DNA of 64,000 nt from the NCBI RefSeq assembly GCF_020740795.1, contig NC_067291.1, forward strand, positions 21,234,780 to 21,298,779, given 5' to 3'. The notes under the pieces were generated by a model. It had not been told where the DNA came from and did no database searches. It saw only the letters and a program-made list of their open reading frames with translations. Positions 54,004 to 64,000 of this stretch are shown piece after piece (within the stretch, counting starts at the first letter, position 1; every line of letters begins with the position of its first letter). The DNA comes from Apus apus. Lineage: Eukaryota; Chordata; Aves; Apodiformes; Apodidae. Made by a program: the position numbers and the translations under genes.

Positions 54004-54640
54004 GAGTCTGAAGGCTGGCGGGAGCAGCCGCTGCCATCCTCTGCTCTAATCAAGCAGATGCTTGATGTGGGCCAGGTGGTGCTGGGCGTTCCTGTGAGCC
54101 TGTGCGGACCAACAGGTGTGCTCCAAACCCTCCCCTGACCCTCACCCCTTACCTGTGGAAGCCAAGGGCAGCTCCGACGCTCTTCCTCCTGGCTGTAAGG
54201 AGATAACAGCTTTAAAAAAAGCCAAACCGAACAACCAAAAAAGCCAACAATGAATACAAAATCAAAAAACAACAACAAAAAAACCCCCACAACTCAAAAA
54301 AGCACACCTTGGGCAGGACTTGGCCGTTGCAGGAGGCCCTCCAGCCCCAGTATCTGGGGAATATCATTTAAAACTTACAGACATTCATTATTTTTTCTCT
54401 CAGGTGGACATGCCAAGACTAAAGTTTTCAGAAGAGCAGCTCAGCTACCGAGCTCTTCAAGTACTCGTGCAGCTGGCAAGGGAGGACAGAGGCAGCCACA
54501 GCTGTTCCAGGAACTGCTGCTGATTTGCAGTCTCAAGTGTATCCCTGAGGTAGCTGTAAAACAGGCTGACAGTGATTATTTCCACTGAAGTAGCAGCATT
54601 TCTAGAACCAGCCAGAACTCCATTTTTAGTAGAAAGAAAA
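54004..54640. other. Intergenic stretch between WDR76 start and BLM end
   Basis: No coding frame worth reporting. It has an A-rich, C-interspersed low-complexity segment at about 54,215-54,300. BLM transcripts should end near 54,650, so this roughly 0.6 kb is the true gap between the tandem genes. Confidence 0.6.
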
Positions 54641-54669
54641 GTCCAAATAAGCTTTTGAGTTTAAAAATA

Positions 54670-54679
54670 TTTATTTATT
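54670..54679 (-). terminator. BLM: BLM polyadenylation signal (two overlapping AATAAA)
   Basis: The + strand tttatttatt gives two overlapping AATAAA on the minus strand, about 125 bp after the BLM stop. This predicts a very short 3' UTR. Confidence 0.7.
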
Positions 54680-54801
54680 GTGAGGTTTTTGCACTTGATA
54701 AATGTACAAGTCTCAGAAGGTTTAGCAAAGGAAACAAAAATTTAACAAACAATTATTACATCTCCAGGGTTCACCAGTATACAGTATTTACATCTTCCTA
54801 G

Positions 54802-64000
<9,199 letters not shown>

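Overview
The window is a vertebrate nuclear genome segment, almost certainly avian. The evidence is compact multi-exon genes with GT-AG introns, short introns, scattered 3'-anchored CR1 LINE fragments (the typical bird retroelement) and CpG-rich promoter patches. No bacterial, phage or plasmid gene and no CRISPR array was seen. The species cannot be fixed from sequence alone.

Layout. (1) About 1-41,460, + strand: FRMD5, a FERM-domain membrane protein. Its first coding exon lies upstream of the window; 1-23,023 is intron 1, and thirteen further coding exons run from 23,024 to the stop at 39,204. Together they give 535 residues; about 35 more in the missing exon would reach the roughly 570 residues I recall for mammalian FRMD5. 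A 3' UTR of about 2.2 kb follows. (2) About 41,750-53,690, - strand: a complete WDR76 (WD-repeat protein), reconstructed as 13 coding exons and 562 codons, starting in a CpG island. (3) About 54,650-64,000, - strand: the 3' half of BLM (RecQ helicase), ten exons from the helicase C-terminal lobe through the RQC and HRDC domains to the stop at 54,802; the 5' half is beyond the right edge. FRMD5 and WDR76 are convergent; BLM and WDR76 run head to tail with about 1 kb between them.

Exon borders were set by hand from GT/AG sites. Every neighbouring pair of exons joins in a compatible reading phase, so the three models are internally consistent. WDR76 and BLM both act on chromatin and genome maintenance and could share replication-phase expression; FRMD5 (cell adhesion, cytoskeleton) is functionally unrelated.

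The most interesting signal is a probable unlisted coding exon in the last FRMD5 intron (36,563-36,767). It has a textbook Kozak start, strong GC at third codon positions, and a good donor in exactly the phase needed to join the final FRMD5 exon. This predicts a short FRMD5 product without the FERM domain that keeps the transmembrane tail. Other points are a 71-bp minisatellite in WDR76 intron 1, two intronic CpG islands in FRMD5, a duplicated segment of about 78 bp, and a strand-composition switch at the convergent gene boundary.
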